Shown in pieces: positions 1 through 6,322 of a stretch of 64,000 bases of DNA. A model generated the notes under the pieces. It had not been told where the DNA came from, searched no databases, and saw only the letters and a list, made by a program, of their open reading frames with translations. The position numbers and the translations under genes were made by a program. Positions within the stretch are counted from its first letter, which is position 1, and the number at the start of each line of letters is the position of its first letter. Source of the stretch: Candidatus Woesearchaeota archaeon (GTDB lineage: Archaea; Nanobdellota; Nanobdellia; Woesearchaeales; GCA-2686295); assembly GCA_937912225.1 (NCBI GenBank), contig CALDOJ010000037.1, forward strand, positions 1 through 64,000, read 5' to 3'.

Positions 1-111
1 ATCAAAAACCTGAAATCGTTTTTGGAGCTTGGTTTTTCTTTTGAAAAACAAAGCTAATCAAAAACCTGAAATCGTTTTTGGAGCTTGGTTTTTCTTTTGA
101 AAAACAAAGCT
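1..111. repeat. 56-bp tandem direct repeat, two copies
   Basis: Positions 1-56 and 57-111 are identical except that the last base of the second copy is missing. Each copy holds two hairpins: a 7-bp stem (CAAAAAC/GTTTTTG, 3-9 with 18-24) and a 12-bp stem with one mismatch (26-38 with 43-55, loop TTTT). The array may continue to the left of the window. It belongs with the other AT-rich intergenic hairpin arrays of this window. No coding capacity is visible. Confidence 0.9.
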
Positions 112-157
112 GTGCAAAAGATTTAATCTTTTGGAGTTTTATTTTAAAAACAAAACT
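112..157. repeat. Diverged third unit of the hairpin array
   Basis: Directly after the two identical 56-bp units comes a block of the same architecture but different sequence. It has an 8-bp hairpin (CAAAAGAT/ATCTTTTG, 115-122 with 126-133), then GGAG, then a second hairpin (AGTTTT/AAAACT, 135-140 with 152-157). Structure is kept while sequence is not. Confidence 0.65.
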
Positions 158-198
158 TTTTAAAATGAAGTTTTATTCTTTTTGATAACGAATTTATT

Positions 199-280
199 GC
201 CGAGGTCGCATAGTTCGGTATTGCGCAGGATTGCTAATCCTGTTCCTTTGGAATCGCGGGTTCAAATCCCACCCTCGGCG
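199..280 (+). tRNA. tRNA-Ser (anticodon GCU)
   Basis: The acceptor stem GCCGAGG pairs perfectly with CCTCGGC and the discriminator is G280. The anticodon loop TTGCTAA sits on a CAGGA/TCCTG stem and gives GCU. A long variable arm (TTCC..GGAA) marks a class II tRNA, and the T-loop reads GGTTCAAATCC. The 3' CCA is not encoded. No intron is seen. Confidence 0.95.
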
Positions 281-285
281 TTTTC

Positions 286-406
286 ATTATCATTCAAACG
301 TCTCGTATGAGATTTGACCGTTGAGCAGAGCTCAATATGTCAAAACCCATCATGATGTTCTTATTCAAAATGAAATTCAGAAAATGATCTTTTCTGAGTT
401 CATAAA
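286..406. repeat. AT-rich hairpin array before dut
   Basis: Between tRNA-Ser and dut lie successive short hairpins: TCTC/GAGA (near 300-312), TTGAGC/GCTCAA (about 320-335) and CAGAAAA/TTTTCTG (about 378-397). They occupy the presumed 5' leader of dut. The arrangement resembles the arrays near 9.8, 11.2, 28.1 and 39.1 kb. Confidence 0.5.
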
Positions 407-425
407 AATAAAAAAGGTTTTTTTT

Positions 426-869
426 ATGAAAGTAAATGCTAAACTAAAAGAAGGTTTTGAAGACTTAGGTTTTCCAAAATATGAAACTGAGAATTCTGCA
501 GCAATAGACTTAAGAGCTGCAATTGAAGAAACAATTATTCTAAAACCAGGAGAACATAAACTAATTTCGTCAGGATTATTCATGGAAATACCGCAAGGTT
601 ATAATTTACGAATCACACCAAGAAGTGGATGGGCTTACAAACATGGAATAAGTATTGTAAATTCGCCAGGCATTATTGACGCCGATTATCGAGGAGAAAT
701 AGGCGTTATTTTAATTAATCACGGAAAAAAAGATTATGTAATTGAACGAGGAGACCGAATTGCACAAGCAACTTTATCTAAATTTGAACAAGCAGAGTTT
801 ACAGCTGTAGAAGAATTATCGCAAACAAAAAGAGGCGATGGTGGATTTGGAAGTACTGGCAAGAACTAA
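426..869 (+). CDS. dut: dUTP diphosphatase (trimeric dUTPase)
   Basis: This enzyme hydrolyses dUTP to dUMP and pyrophosphate, keeping uracil out of DNA and supplying dUMP for thymidylate synthesis. The 147-residue product has the family's ordered motifs: AAIDLRA near the N-terminus, PRSGWA, GIIDADYRGEIGV, RGDRIAQ, and a C-terminal glycine-rich motif RGDGGFGSTG that closes over the substrate. The length is typical of trimeric dUTPases. An in-frame TTG at 321 would add 35 residues, but these are encoded by hairpin sequence, so the ATG at 426 is preferred. It stands alone between two tRNA genes. Confidence 0.93.
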   Translation: MKVNAKLKEGFEDLGFPKYETENSAAIDLRAAIEETIILKPGEHKLISSGLFMEIPQGYNLRITPRSGWAYKHGISIVNSPGIIDADYRGEIGVILINHGKKDYVIERGDRIAQATLSKFEQAEFTAVEELSQTKRGDGGFGSTGKN

Positions 870-949
870 TTAAATTAATTTACTTTTCTTACTTTTTTAT
901 GCAGATAATTTTATAAAGAGTCGGGGTTTTCTCTGACCTACATCTCGAT

Positions 950-1054
950 AGCGGGGTAGGGCAGCCAGGAACAAATGGCTTTTGTGGTCATCTGCTGTAA
1001 GTGCCCGTCGGGCTCATAACCCGGAGGTCGGAAGTTCAAATCTTCCCCCCGCTA
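950..1054 (+). tRNA. Initiator tRNA-Met (CAU) with D-loop intron
   Basis: The acceptor stem AGCGGGG/CCCCGCT has the archaeal initiator A1-U72 pair. The anticodon stem contains three consecutive G-C pairs below loop CTCATAA, another initiator hallmark. The T-arm (1030-1046) is perfect and discriminator A1054 follows without CCA. The D-stem GGGC (959-962) pairs with GCCC (1003-1006), but the D-loop contains about 30 extra nucleotides (roughly 971-1000). Without them the D-loop reads as a normal archaeal initiator loop. The insertion can fold as a bulge-helix-bulge-like substrate, so it is read as a non-canonical intron. Confidence 0.92.
971..1000 (+). other. Predicted tRNA intron in the D-loop
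   Basis: The extra segment can pair with itself (972-973, 975-979 with 987-991, 993-994, one A-C mismatch). Exon bases C966 A967 G968 pair with intron bases 995-997. This leaves three-base bulges G969-A971 and T998-A1000, with exon-exon pairs resuming at C965-G1001. This is a relaxed bulge-helix-bulge, the substrate of archaeal tRNA splicing endonuclease. The exact cut sites are uncertain by one base because both ends are A. Confidence 0.75.
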
Positions 1055-1164
1055 TACTTTTTAATTCTTATTCCGGGTTATTTCGATTTTTTTACGGGCA
1101 CTCTCGAAAGTATTTCGATTTTTTCTAAGGAAGCTTTATGAATTATGTGTTTATTATATGAATT

Positions 1165-1662
1165 ATGATTTTTAATTTAAAAAAAGAAGTTCACTTAAGA
1201 GGTCTTGTGTTTGAAAATATTGCTAAAGTTCTCGTCAGAAAAAATATGAACAATAATTTTGTTTTCATGACTAAGTATTTTAATTCGTTAGATGAATTGG
1301 TTGTAAAATATTGTTTAAATTTGTCTTGTTTTGATGTGTCTCTTCTAAATAGAATTAATAAACAATTTCATTCTATAGATTTAATTGGTTTTGAATTAAA
1401 TAATCATGAAGATCGTATTGTTCAAGATTTATTATTTTATGAAGTGAAAACAAAAAGCTCTTCTAATAGTTCTAGATATGATATTTGTGCTTCTTCTTCT
1501 GAAATTTATGATTTCTTAAAAAAGAATGGATTTTCAATTTTCTTAGTTTCTTTTGTTATTTTTGAAAATTGGAATTATTCTTTTAACATACATAAATTAA
1601 ACTTGAATAAACTAAGAGTTTATTCTAAATATTCTCAAATAGTAAACATTCCGTCTTCATAA
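1165..1662 (+). CDS. Hypothetical protein, putative PD-(D/E)XK nuclease fold
   Basis: This is a 165-residue protein that I do not recognise as a named family. In the middle it has DLIGFELN, then about 20 residues, then FYEVKTKSS. That spacing and the E-V-K-T motif after an aspartate strand look like a PD-(D/E)XK nuclease core (D..ExK). It is followed by a helix (SSSEIYDFLKKNG) and a beta strand rich in F/V/I, also as in that fold. Its 3' end overlaps the convergent aminopeptidase gene by 28 bases. The start is the first in-frame ATG after the tRNA. Codon use is AT-rich like the surroundings. Nuclease activity is an inference. Confidence 0.6.
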   Translation: MIFNLKKEVHLRGLVFENIAKVLVRKNMNNNFVFMTKYFNSLDELVVKYCLNLSCFDVSLLNRINKQFHSIDLIGFELNNHEDRIVQDLLFYEVKTKSSSNSSRYDICASSSEIYDFLKKNGFSIFLVSFVIFENWNYSFNIHKLNLNKLRVYSKYSQIVNIPSS

Positions 1663-2837
1663 ATTACTTTCGTCTTGCCATTTGGTAAATGAGCTGTTAC
1701 AACTCGATTCTCTGTAGAAACTAAGTCTGTGTGTACTGTTGATTCATTAAATCCCCAATTTTTCCATTGTTTTTTTGTAACTTTTGACGGGTTTTTCGTG
1801 CACGAATCTTTGTAAGCTTGTCCGACTGCGACGTGTGTGTTTCCGTATTTGCCACCAACGTTTTCATCAAATAATGTTTCGCCCATGAACTTGGTTATTT
1901 TTGAGAATCTCTTGTCTGTTAGTGAGAATTCTCCTAGTTTGTCGGCGTTTTCTTGTTTTATCATTTCTTTTAGAATTTTTTCGCCTTTACTAGCTGTTGC
2001 TTTTACTACTTTTCCTTTTTTGAATACTAAAACCCCGTTTTTCATCAAGTTTCCATATCTATATAGTGGTTCTGTAAAATTATATGTTCCTTCGGTTCCT
2101 GGCCAGTCTGGCGAGATGAATAGTTCAAAGCTTGGTATGTTTCTTCCTGATCCTCCAAGCCATTTTCGGTTTTCTCCTAGTTTTACCCATAAATCTGTTG
2201 ATTTTGATTTGACGTGAACTTTTTCGATTTTTAGTTTGTTGAGTGCTTTTTTTATTCGTTCTAGTTCAGTGTATACTTCTTGCCATTTTTTAACAGGGTC
2301 TTTTTCATTTAGAAAACAAGCATTTGCAATTTCATTCCAATATTCTTTTATGCTCATTTTGGCTTCTTTTGCCATTGCAGGGGTTGGATACATTGCTAGT
2401 GTCCAAGTGAATTTTCCTTTGTTTTCTTTTTTTTCTCGCCATTTCATATATGGTTTGAATGCTTTTTGTCTAGTCATAATTTTTTGAATGTCTATTCCTT
2501 GTAATTCTTTTTTGTTAGTGTCTGCAATTATCATAACTGTATGGTCTACTTCATCAACTAGTCCTTTCAAGTATTTTGTTGGTAGAAAATTTAATTGTTC
2601 TTCTGTTGCTAATTCGAAATATTCTCGTCCAATGTCGTCTGGGGTGTATTGTATTATTGGGTGTCCGCCTGATTTTAGTACTGCTCGTCTTAAATGTACT
2701 AACATTGGTTTTGCATTTTCTGGAACATTTATTGCGACCACATCGCCTTTTTTTATTCCTTTAAAATCATTGAGTGCGAAATTTATTAGTATGTTCGCGT
2801 AGTTTTCTAGTTGTCTTTCTGTTGCTTTGAATTCCAT
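1635..2837 (-). CDS. M29-family metallo-aminopeptidase
   Basis: This is a cytoplasmic leucyl-type aminopeptidase that trims N-terminal residues from peptides using a two-metal centre. The product is 400 residues, the usual M29 length. Visible metal-site motifs are SFELFISPDWPGTEG, MGETLFDENVGG followed by THVAVGQAY, and the C-terminal STVHTDLV (HxD). The ATG at 2837 has an upstream GAGAGGA ribosome site. An in-frame start at 2870 would overlap the upstream gene, so it was not chosen. It lies 13 bases behind the ACT-protein gene, probably in one transcript. Confidence 0.88.
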   Translation of the reverse strand: MEFKATERQLENYANILINFALNDFKGIKKGDVVAINVPENAKPMLVHLRRAVLKSGGHPIIQYTPDDIGREYFELATEEQLNFLPTKYLKGLVDEVDHTVMIIADTNKKELQGIDIQKIMTRQKAFKPYMKWREKKENKGKFTWTLAMYPTPAMAKEAKMSIKEYWNEIANACFLNEKDPVKKWQEVYTELERIKKALNKLKIEKVHVKSKSTDLWVKLGENRKWLGGSGRNIPSFELFISPDWPGTEGTYNFTEPLYRYGNLMKNGVLVFKKGKVVKATASKGEKILKEMIKQENADKLGEFSLTDKRFSKITKFMGETLFDENVGGKYGNTHVAVGQAYKDSCTKNPSKVTKKQWKNWGFNESTVHTDLVSTENRVVTAHLPNGKTKVIYEDGMFTI

Positions 2838-2850
2838 TTTTTTGTCCTCT

Positions 2851-3516
2851 CTATTTTTTGTATTGTTCAAATGATATTTCTTTTTTTAATAAATCGTATG
2901 TTTTTGAAATATCTTTATCTTCGAGCAGAAATGTTGCTTCTGTTTCGGTGTTGACTATATCTAGTATAGAAATGTTTTCATTTGCGAAAGTTTTTGTGAT
3001 TGCAAAATAAAATCCTGGGTGTTCAATATTTTCTTGTGGAATTTTTATTGATATTGATGAAATATTTTCTTTTGTTTTTTTTATTGTTTCATCTTTTAGT
3101 ATTTCTAAAAATCTTTCCTTGTACTGGTCATTTGTTATTATTAGTATTTCATAGTTTCCTTGTATTATATTTAGTGTGTCGTTTTGGTTAAAATCTACTT
3201 CTTCGTATAATTTTATGAGTTTTTTGTAAATGTTTGGTGATTTTAAGACCGATATTTTGTATAAATTTGATTTAATTAGCAAATTTGATTTTCTTGATAA
3301 TTGGATTTTATGTATGAATTCTTCATTTTGTTCTACAAATCTTCTAATGGACATTGATATTGCTGCGAGTTTTGTTTTTGTTCCTAATTCTCGTTCAATG
3401 TCTGGTTGTAGATATTCTGCTAGGGCGCCTATATTTACTAGCCCTTTTGCTAGTGCTTCTTGTATGAATAGTTTGTCTTTTAAGAGTTTTTTTGTAATAT
3501 GTGAAGTTGTTACCAT
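2851..3516 (-). CDS. ACT-domain regulatory protein (archaeal)
   Basis: This is a 221-residue protein. The N-terminal third (ITKKLLKDK..LAEYLQPDIERELG) looks like a small helical, helix-turn-helix-like domain. The C-terminal half has two beta-alpha-beta units. The second, IEHPGFYFAITKTFANENISILDIVNTETEATFLLEDKD (described here by its P-G-F and ISI-D-I-V elements), is a typical ACT ligand-binding module. ACT domains usually sense amino acids. It is the first gene of a minus-strand pair with the aminopeptidase, which suggests a link to peptide or amino-acid supply. The exact ligand cannot be read from sequence. Confidence 0.6.
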   Translation of the reverse strand: MVTTSHITKKLLKDKLFIQEALAKGLVNIGALAEYLQPDIERELGTKTKLAAISMSIRRFVEQNEEFIHKIQLSRKSNLLIKSNLYKISVLKSPNIYKKLIKLYEEVDFNQNDTLNIIQGNYEILIITNDQYKERFLEILKDETIKKTKENISSISIKIPQENIEHPGFYFAITKTFANENISILDIVNTETEATFLLEDKDISKTYDLLKKEISFEQYKK

Positions 3517-3534
3517 AACATTTTACCTCAAATT

Positions 3535-3600
3535 AAGTTATTGTGAATAACTATTTTATTCGCAATTCAGAAATTAACATTCATTCTCAATTTCTGTTAA
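3535..3600. repeat. Intergenic hairpin pair in divergent promoter region
   Basis: Between the divergent starts at 3516 and 3649 there is GTTATT/AATAAC near 3537-3551. A second inverted repeat, CAGAAATT/AATTTCTG, lies at about 3568-3597 with a long loop. These could be operators or members of the dispersed hairpin class. Confidence 0.4.
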
Positions 3601-3648
3601 ATATTTAACATTAAGTTAATATATAATATAAAGTTTTCTATTACTAAA

Positions 3649-3843
3649 ATGGAAAACATACAATATAATATAGGAACTCTTGCTGAATCTGAAAGATTGG
3701 TTGTTCAACAACAAACTCCAGTACTTCAACCAGTTTATGCAACTGTTGAGCCAAGACTTTATAATGATTCTGTTGCGGAAATTGGTGGGCCTCAAGAATT
3801 TCTAAGCGAAGAAGCTTTAGCTCTATATAATAATAGTCGTTAA
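3649..3843 (+). CDS. Small hypothetical protein (64 aa)
   Basis: This is a short acidic, Gln-rich reading frame (VVQQQTPVLQPVYATVEPRLY..) without Cys, membrane segments or a recognised domain. A good TATA-like sequence (TATATAATATAAAG, about 3619-3632) lies at the right distance for a leaderless or short-leader message. It ends four bases inside the convergent Lrp gene. The promoter, codon use and lack of an overlapping gene favour a real gene, but no function can be assigned. Confidence 0.5.
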   Translation: MENIQYNIGTLAESERLVVQQQTPVLQPVYATVEPRLYNDSVAEIGGPQEFLSEEALALYNNSR

Positions 3844-4265
3844 TTTAATTCTTCTTTTAATGTGATGGTTCCAACCATCGTAATTGTTTTAGCTACAGGA
3901 TGTTTTTTTCTAAATTCAATTACAAAATCATTGAATTCTTCTACATCTTTAAATTTTAATTTTAGAAGAAGATCATATTCGCCAGTTATTCCAAAAGCCT
4001 CTTTTATGTATTTATTTTTAAAAAAAGTTTGGTCCAGATTTTCTTCTGTGTTAACAAACATGAATACGATGAAGTTTTCTTCGACTAATTTATTGTTGAG
4101 TTTGACTGTGAATTTTTCTATAATGCCGTTTTCTTTAAGTTTTGTAATCCTTTGATGTACTGTACTTGGTCGTATGCTTGTTTTCTTTGCTATATCTCTA
4201 ATACTGGACCGACTGTCTCTTTTTAGTTCCTCTATTATTTTGTTGTCTTTGTTGTCAATGCTCAT
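3840..4265 (-). CDS. Lrp/AsnC-family transcription regulator
   Basis: This is a 141-residue regulator of the feast/famine type. The N-terminal winged helix (DNKIIEELKRDSRSSIRDIAKKTSIRPSTVHQRITKLKENGII) binds DNA. The C-terminal part (FVNTEENLD..GEYDLLLKLKFKDVEEFNDFV) is the ligand-sensing RAM/ACT-like domain. The ATG at 4265 is chosen. A TTG at 4310 would put 15 residues into a strong RNA stem. It is divergent from ahcY, which it may control, and has a long structured leader. Confidence 0.88.
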   Translation of the reverse strand: MSIDNKDNKIIEELKRDSRSSIRDIAKKTSIRPSTVHQRITKLKENGIIEKFTVKLNNKLVEENFIVFMFVNTEENLDQTFFKNKYIKEAFGITGEYDLLLKLKFKDVEEFNDFVIEFRKKHPVAKTITMVGTITLKEELN

Positions 4266-4281
4266 GTTTTCAGTCGTTAAA

Positions 4282-4363
4282 AAAACTGGCTCCCTTGAGA
4301 AATCGGGCAATTGTGTTCGTTAAGAACTCCTTGGGGGATTAATCGCTTTTAAGAGAGCCAATC
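4282..4363 (-). promoter_or_regulatory. Structured leader of the Lrp gene
   Basis: On the minus strand a closing helix of 10 bp (TGGCTCTCTT with AAGGGAGCCA, one G-U) encloses about 50 nt that include a small hairpin GTTC/GAAC. It lies between an AT-rich TATA-like stretch (about 4394-4410) and the ATG at 4265, so it is probably transcribed as leader RNA. A run of five C can pair alternatively with the GGGA arm. No known riboswitch consensus was recognised. Confidence 0.5.
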
Positions 4364-4440
4364 TTTTATCACGATAAATAGTTAATTTGTCTATTTAATT
4401 TAAATATTTTTCTATTTTTGTCTAGTTATTTTATAAAAAG

Positions 4441-4455
4441 ATGGATTTTATCCAT
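4441..4455. promoter_or_regulatory. Palindrome upstream of ahcY TATA box
   Basis: ATGGAT-TTT-ATCCAT is a 6-bp-arm inverted repeat 15 bases before the ahcY TATA box. It lies in the region shared with the divergent Lrp gene. It is a plausible operator for that regulator. Confidence 0.35.
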
Positions 4456-4470
4456 GTTTTTTAGAAAAAA

Positions 4471-4480
4471 CTATATAAAT
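4471..4480 (+). promoter_or_regulatory. ahcY TATA box
   Basis: CTATATAAAT matches the archaeal TATA consensus. Initiation about 25 bases downstream would give a leader of about 50 nt ending in AGGTGA, a ribosome site just before the ATG at 4555. Confidence 0.65.
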
Positions 4481-4554
4481 CGTCCAGTTCTACTAGAAGT
4501 GAAGCGAATAATGCTTACGAAAAACTAAAAATAAAATATGTCAGGTGAAATGAA

Positions 4555-5820
4555 ATGGACAATGGCGATCATTATGAAGTTAAAGACATGGGACTTGCAG
4601 AACAAGGCAAGATGAACATTGAAATTGCAGAAGGCCGAATGGGTGCTTTAATAGAAGTAAAAAAAAGATTTGAAAAAGAAAAACCTCTAGAAGGTATCAG
4701 AGTTGGTTTAGCACTTCATGTTACTAAAGAAACAGCAGTATTAGTAAAAACATTAATTGCTGGTGGCGCAGAAGTTGCAATCACAGGATGTAATCCTTTA
4801 AGTACACAAGATGACGTTGCAGCAGCACTTGCAGCAGACGGAGTAAAAGTATGGGGATATAAAGGAGAAAACAACGATGATTATTACAGATATTTACACT
4901 ATATAATAGATTTTAAACCACATATCACAATTGATGATGGTTGCGATTTAGTATCTGAAATTCACAGACACAGAGAAGATTTAATTCCTGAAATAATTGC
5001 AGGCTGTGAAGAAACAACAACTGGAATTATAAGATTAAAAGCAATGGAAAAAGACAAAGCTTTGAAATATCCGATGATTGCAGTTAACGATAATAAAACA
5101 AAACATCTTTTAGATAATTATTATGGAACAGGACAATCAACACTTGACGGCATAATGAGAGCATCAAATATTTTATTCTCAGGAAAGAACGTTGTTGTAA
5201 TTGGTTATGGAAGTTGTGGAAAAGGAGTTGCATTAAGATCAAAAGGATTTGGAGCAAATGTAATTGTTACAGAAGTAGATAACTTTAGAGCATTACAAGC
5301 AAAAATGGATGGATTTAGAGTGATGCCAATGGAAGAAGCATCTATGATTGGAGATATATTCATAACAGTAACTGGAAACAAACATGTTATTAGAATGGAA
5401 CATATGTTTAGAATGAAATCAGGAGCTGTACTTGCAAACTCAGGACACTTCGACTTAGAAATTAATAAAACGGCATTAAAAGAAAATTCATCAAGTGTAA
5501 GAAGAGTAAGGCCTTTCTTAGATGAGTATGTCTTAGAAGGCGGAAAGAAAATTTATCTTTGTGGAGAAGGAAGACTAGTTAACTTGGCGGCTGCAGAAGG
5601 ACACCCTTCAGAAGTTATGTCAACAAGCTTTTGTGGACAAGCATTAGCAGTTGAATACGCAGTTAAGAATCGTGGGGAACTACCTGTTGAGGTAATCTTA
5701 TTACCTGAACAGATAGACGATGACATAGCTAAGTTACAATTAGAGGCAATAGGGACAAAAATTGATCATCTAACTGAGGAACAGATTGAATATCTGAATT
5801 CTTGGGAAGAAGGAACCTGA
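4555..5820 (+). CDS. ahcY: S-adenosyl-L-homocysteine hydrolase
   Basis: This cytosolic NAD-dependent enzyme converts S-adenosylhomocysteine to homocysteine and adenosine, removing the by-product of methyl transfer. In some archaea the relative uses the inosyl analogue. The 421-residue product shows the Rossmann motif VIGYGSCGKG, the substrate/NAD motif NDNKTKHLLDNYYGTGQS, and the conserved HPSEVMSTSFCGQALA near the C-terminus. It lacks the eukaryotic C-terminal K..HYRY tail, as archaeal forms do. A structured RNA repeat begins about 10 bases after the stop codon, followed by a T-rich terminator. Confidence 0.93.
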   Translation: MDNGDHYEVKDMGLAEQGKMNIEIAEGRMGALIEVKKRFEKEKPLEGIRVGLALHVTKETAVLVKTLIAGGAEVAITGCNPLSTQDDVAAALAADGVKVWGYKGENNDDYYRYLHYIIDFKPHITIDDGCDLVSEIHRHREDLIPEIIAGCEETTTGIIRLKAMEKDKALKYPMIAVNDNKTKHLLDNYYGTGQSTLDGIMRASNILFSGKNVVVIGYGSCGKGVALRSKGFGANVIVTEVDNFRALQAKMDGFRVMPMEEASMIGDIFITVTGNKHVIRMEHMFRMKSGAVLANSGHFDLEINKTALKENSSSVRRVRPFLDEYVLEGGKKIYLCGEGRLVNLAAAEGHPSEVMSTSFCGQALAVEYAVKNRGELPVEVILLPEQIDDDIAKLQLEAIGTKIDHLTEEQIEYLNSWEEGT

Positions 5821-5829
5821 TCAACTAAC

Positions 5830-5926
5830 ACGGGAAAAAAGAGGTGTTGGTGGCTTTTGAGAAGCATTAAGCAACGAAGTTGCTGGTGTATTCAGAACAA
5901 ATAGTTCTGAAGAGGCAATAGGGAGC
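5830..5926 (+). ncRNA. Structured RNA repeat, copy 1
   Basis: This copy has the core GGCTTTTGAGAAGC, a hairpin AGCAA/TTGCT enlarged by CAT/GTG, a hairpin TTCAGAAC/GTTCTGAA, and the tail GAGGCAATAGGGAG. The core GCTTTT pairs with AGAGGC (with G-U pairs) to close a three-way junction. It follows ahcY directly and precedes a T-rich run, so it may be the 3' end of the ahcY message or a processed RNA. Confidence 0.6.
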
Positions 5927-5927
5927 T

Positions 5928-5950
5928 CAACTTTTTTTATTTTTTTATTT
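5928..5950 (+). terminator. T-rich terminator after ahcY
   Basis: Immediately after the GGGAG tail of RNA copy 1, two runs of seven T separated by one A form a typical archaeal intrinsic termination signal. Confidence 0.5.
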
Positions 5951-5961
5951 TAAATTTATTA
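5949..5961 (+). promoter_or_regulatory. TATA-like element of RNA copy 2
   Basis: TTTAAATTTATTA occurs here and again at 6115-6127 before copy 3. Its repetition upstream of both copies suggests each RNA has its own promoter. Confidence 0.45.
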
Positions 5962-6011
5962 GAACTTGCTTGCAGGTTGGCTGCTGAGCAATCATGTTTA
6001 TCAATTTGTGG

Positions 6012-6098
6012 TTTGGGGAAAACACAATTTGGTTTTTAGAAGGGGTGAATAGTACGGAGGCCGGGTGGCCTTTGAGAAGCAAGGCAATAGGGAACTCG
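6012..6098 (+). ncRNA. Structured RNA repeat, copy 2 (short form)
   Basis: This copy shares the upstream block (TTTGGGG, ACAATTT, GGGGTGAA, GGAGGC, GGGTGGCC) and the core CTTTGAGAAGC..GGCAATAGGGA with copy 3. It lacks both internal hairpins. The helix GCCTT/AAGGC is perfect here and capped by TGAGAAGC. Clean loss of two hairpins with the closing helix kept supports a structured RNA. Confidence 0.6.
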
Positions 6099-6114
6099 TT
6101 TATTTATGAACAAG

Positions 6115-6127
6115 TTTAAATTTATTA
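6115..6127 (+). promoter_or_regulatory. TATA-like element of RNA copy 3
   Basis: The same 13 bases as at 5949-5961, placed 8 bases before the TTTGGGGG block of copy 3. Confidence 0.45.
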
Positions 6128-6134
6128 AATGGTA

Positions 6135-6258
6135 TTTGGGGGAATACAATTTTTTTTGGGGTGAAAGTAGGAGGCTTGGGTGGCCTTTTGAGAAGCACAA
6201 AGCAACGAAAATTGCTAGTGTATTCAGAACTTTTAGTTCTGAAGAGGCAATAGGGAGT
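6135..6258 (+). ncRNA. Structured RNA repeat, copy 3
   Basis: This is the full-length form, with the shared upstream block, the closing helix GCCTTT/AGAGGC, hairpin AGCAA/TTGCT extended by CAC/GTG (CAT/GTG in copy 1), hairpin TTCAGAAC/GTTCTGAA, and the tail GAGGCAATAGGGAG followed by T's. The changes between copies keep pairing. A 68-codon open frame over this copy is only a translation of the repeat. Confidence 0.6.
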
Positions 6259-6269
6259 TTTTCTCTTTA

Positions 6270-6307
6270 CATAAATTTTCTTTGCATAAAATTTATATAT
6301 TCTAAAA
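6270..6307 (+). promoter_or_regulatory. Promoter of first secreted protein (duplicated)
   Basis: It contains TTTATATATT (about 6292-6301), 22 bases before the ATG at 6323, implying a leaderless message. This 38-bp block recurs without change at 7522-7559 before the paralogous gene. Confidence 0.75.
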
Positions 6308-6322
6308 CTTAAATTGTCTTTT

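Noticed and set aside
1..157. Possible CRISPR array
   Set aside because: The two 56-bp copies are directly adjacent without unique spacers, contain internal hairpins, and no cas genes are in the window.
950..1054. tRNA-Met pseudogene
   Set aside because: Every helix pairs perfectly and all initiator identity features are kept; the only anomaly is an insertion with a splice-compatible fold.
5830..6258. TPP riboswitch
   Set aside because: TTGAGAA and AGGGA resemble parts of the thiamine element, but the CTGAGA and CTGG-TAAT-CCAGCG portions are missing and the helices do not match.
6106..6312. 68-residue open reading frame on the plus strand
   Set aside because: It is a translation of the structured RNA repeat (copy 3) and its promoter, with no ribosome site; the sequence is explained by RNA conservation.
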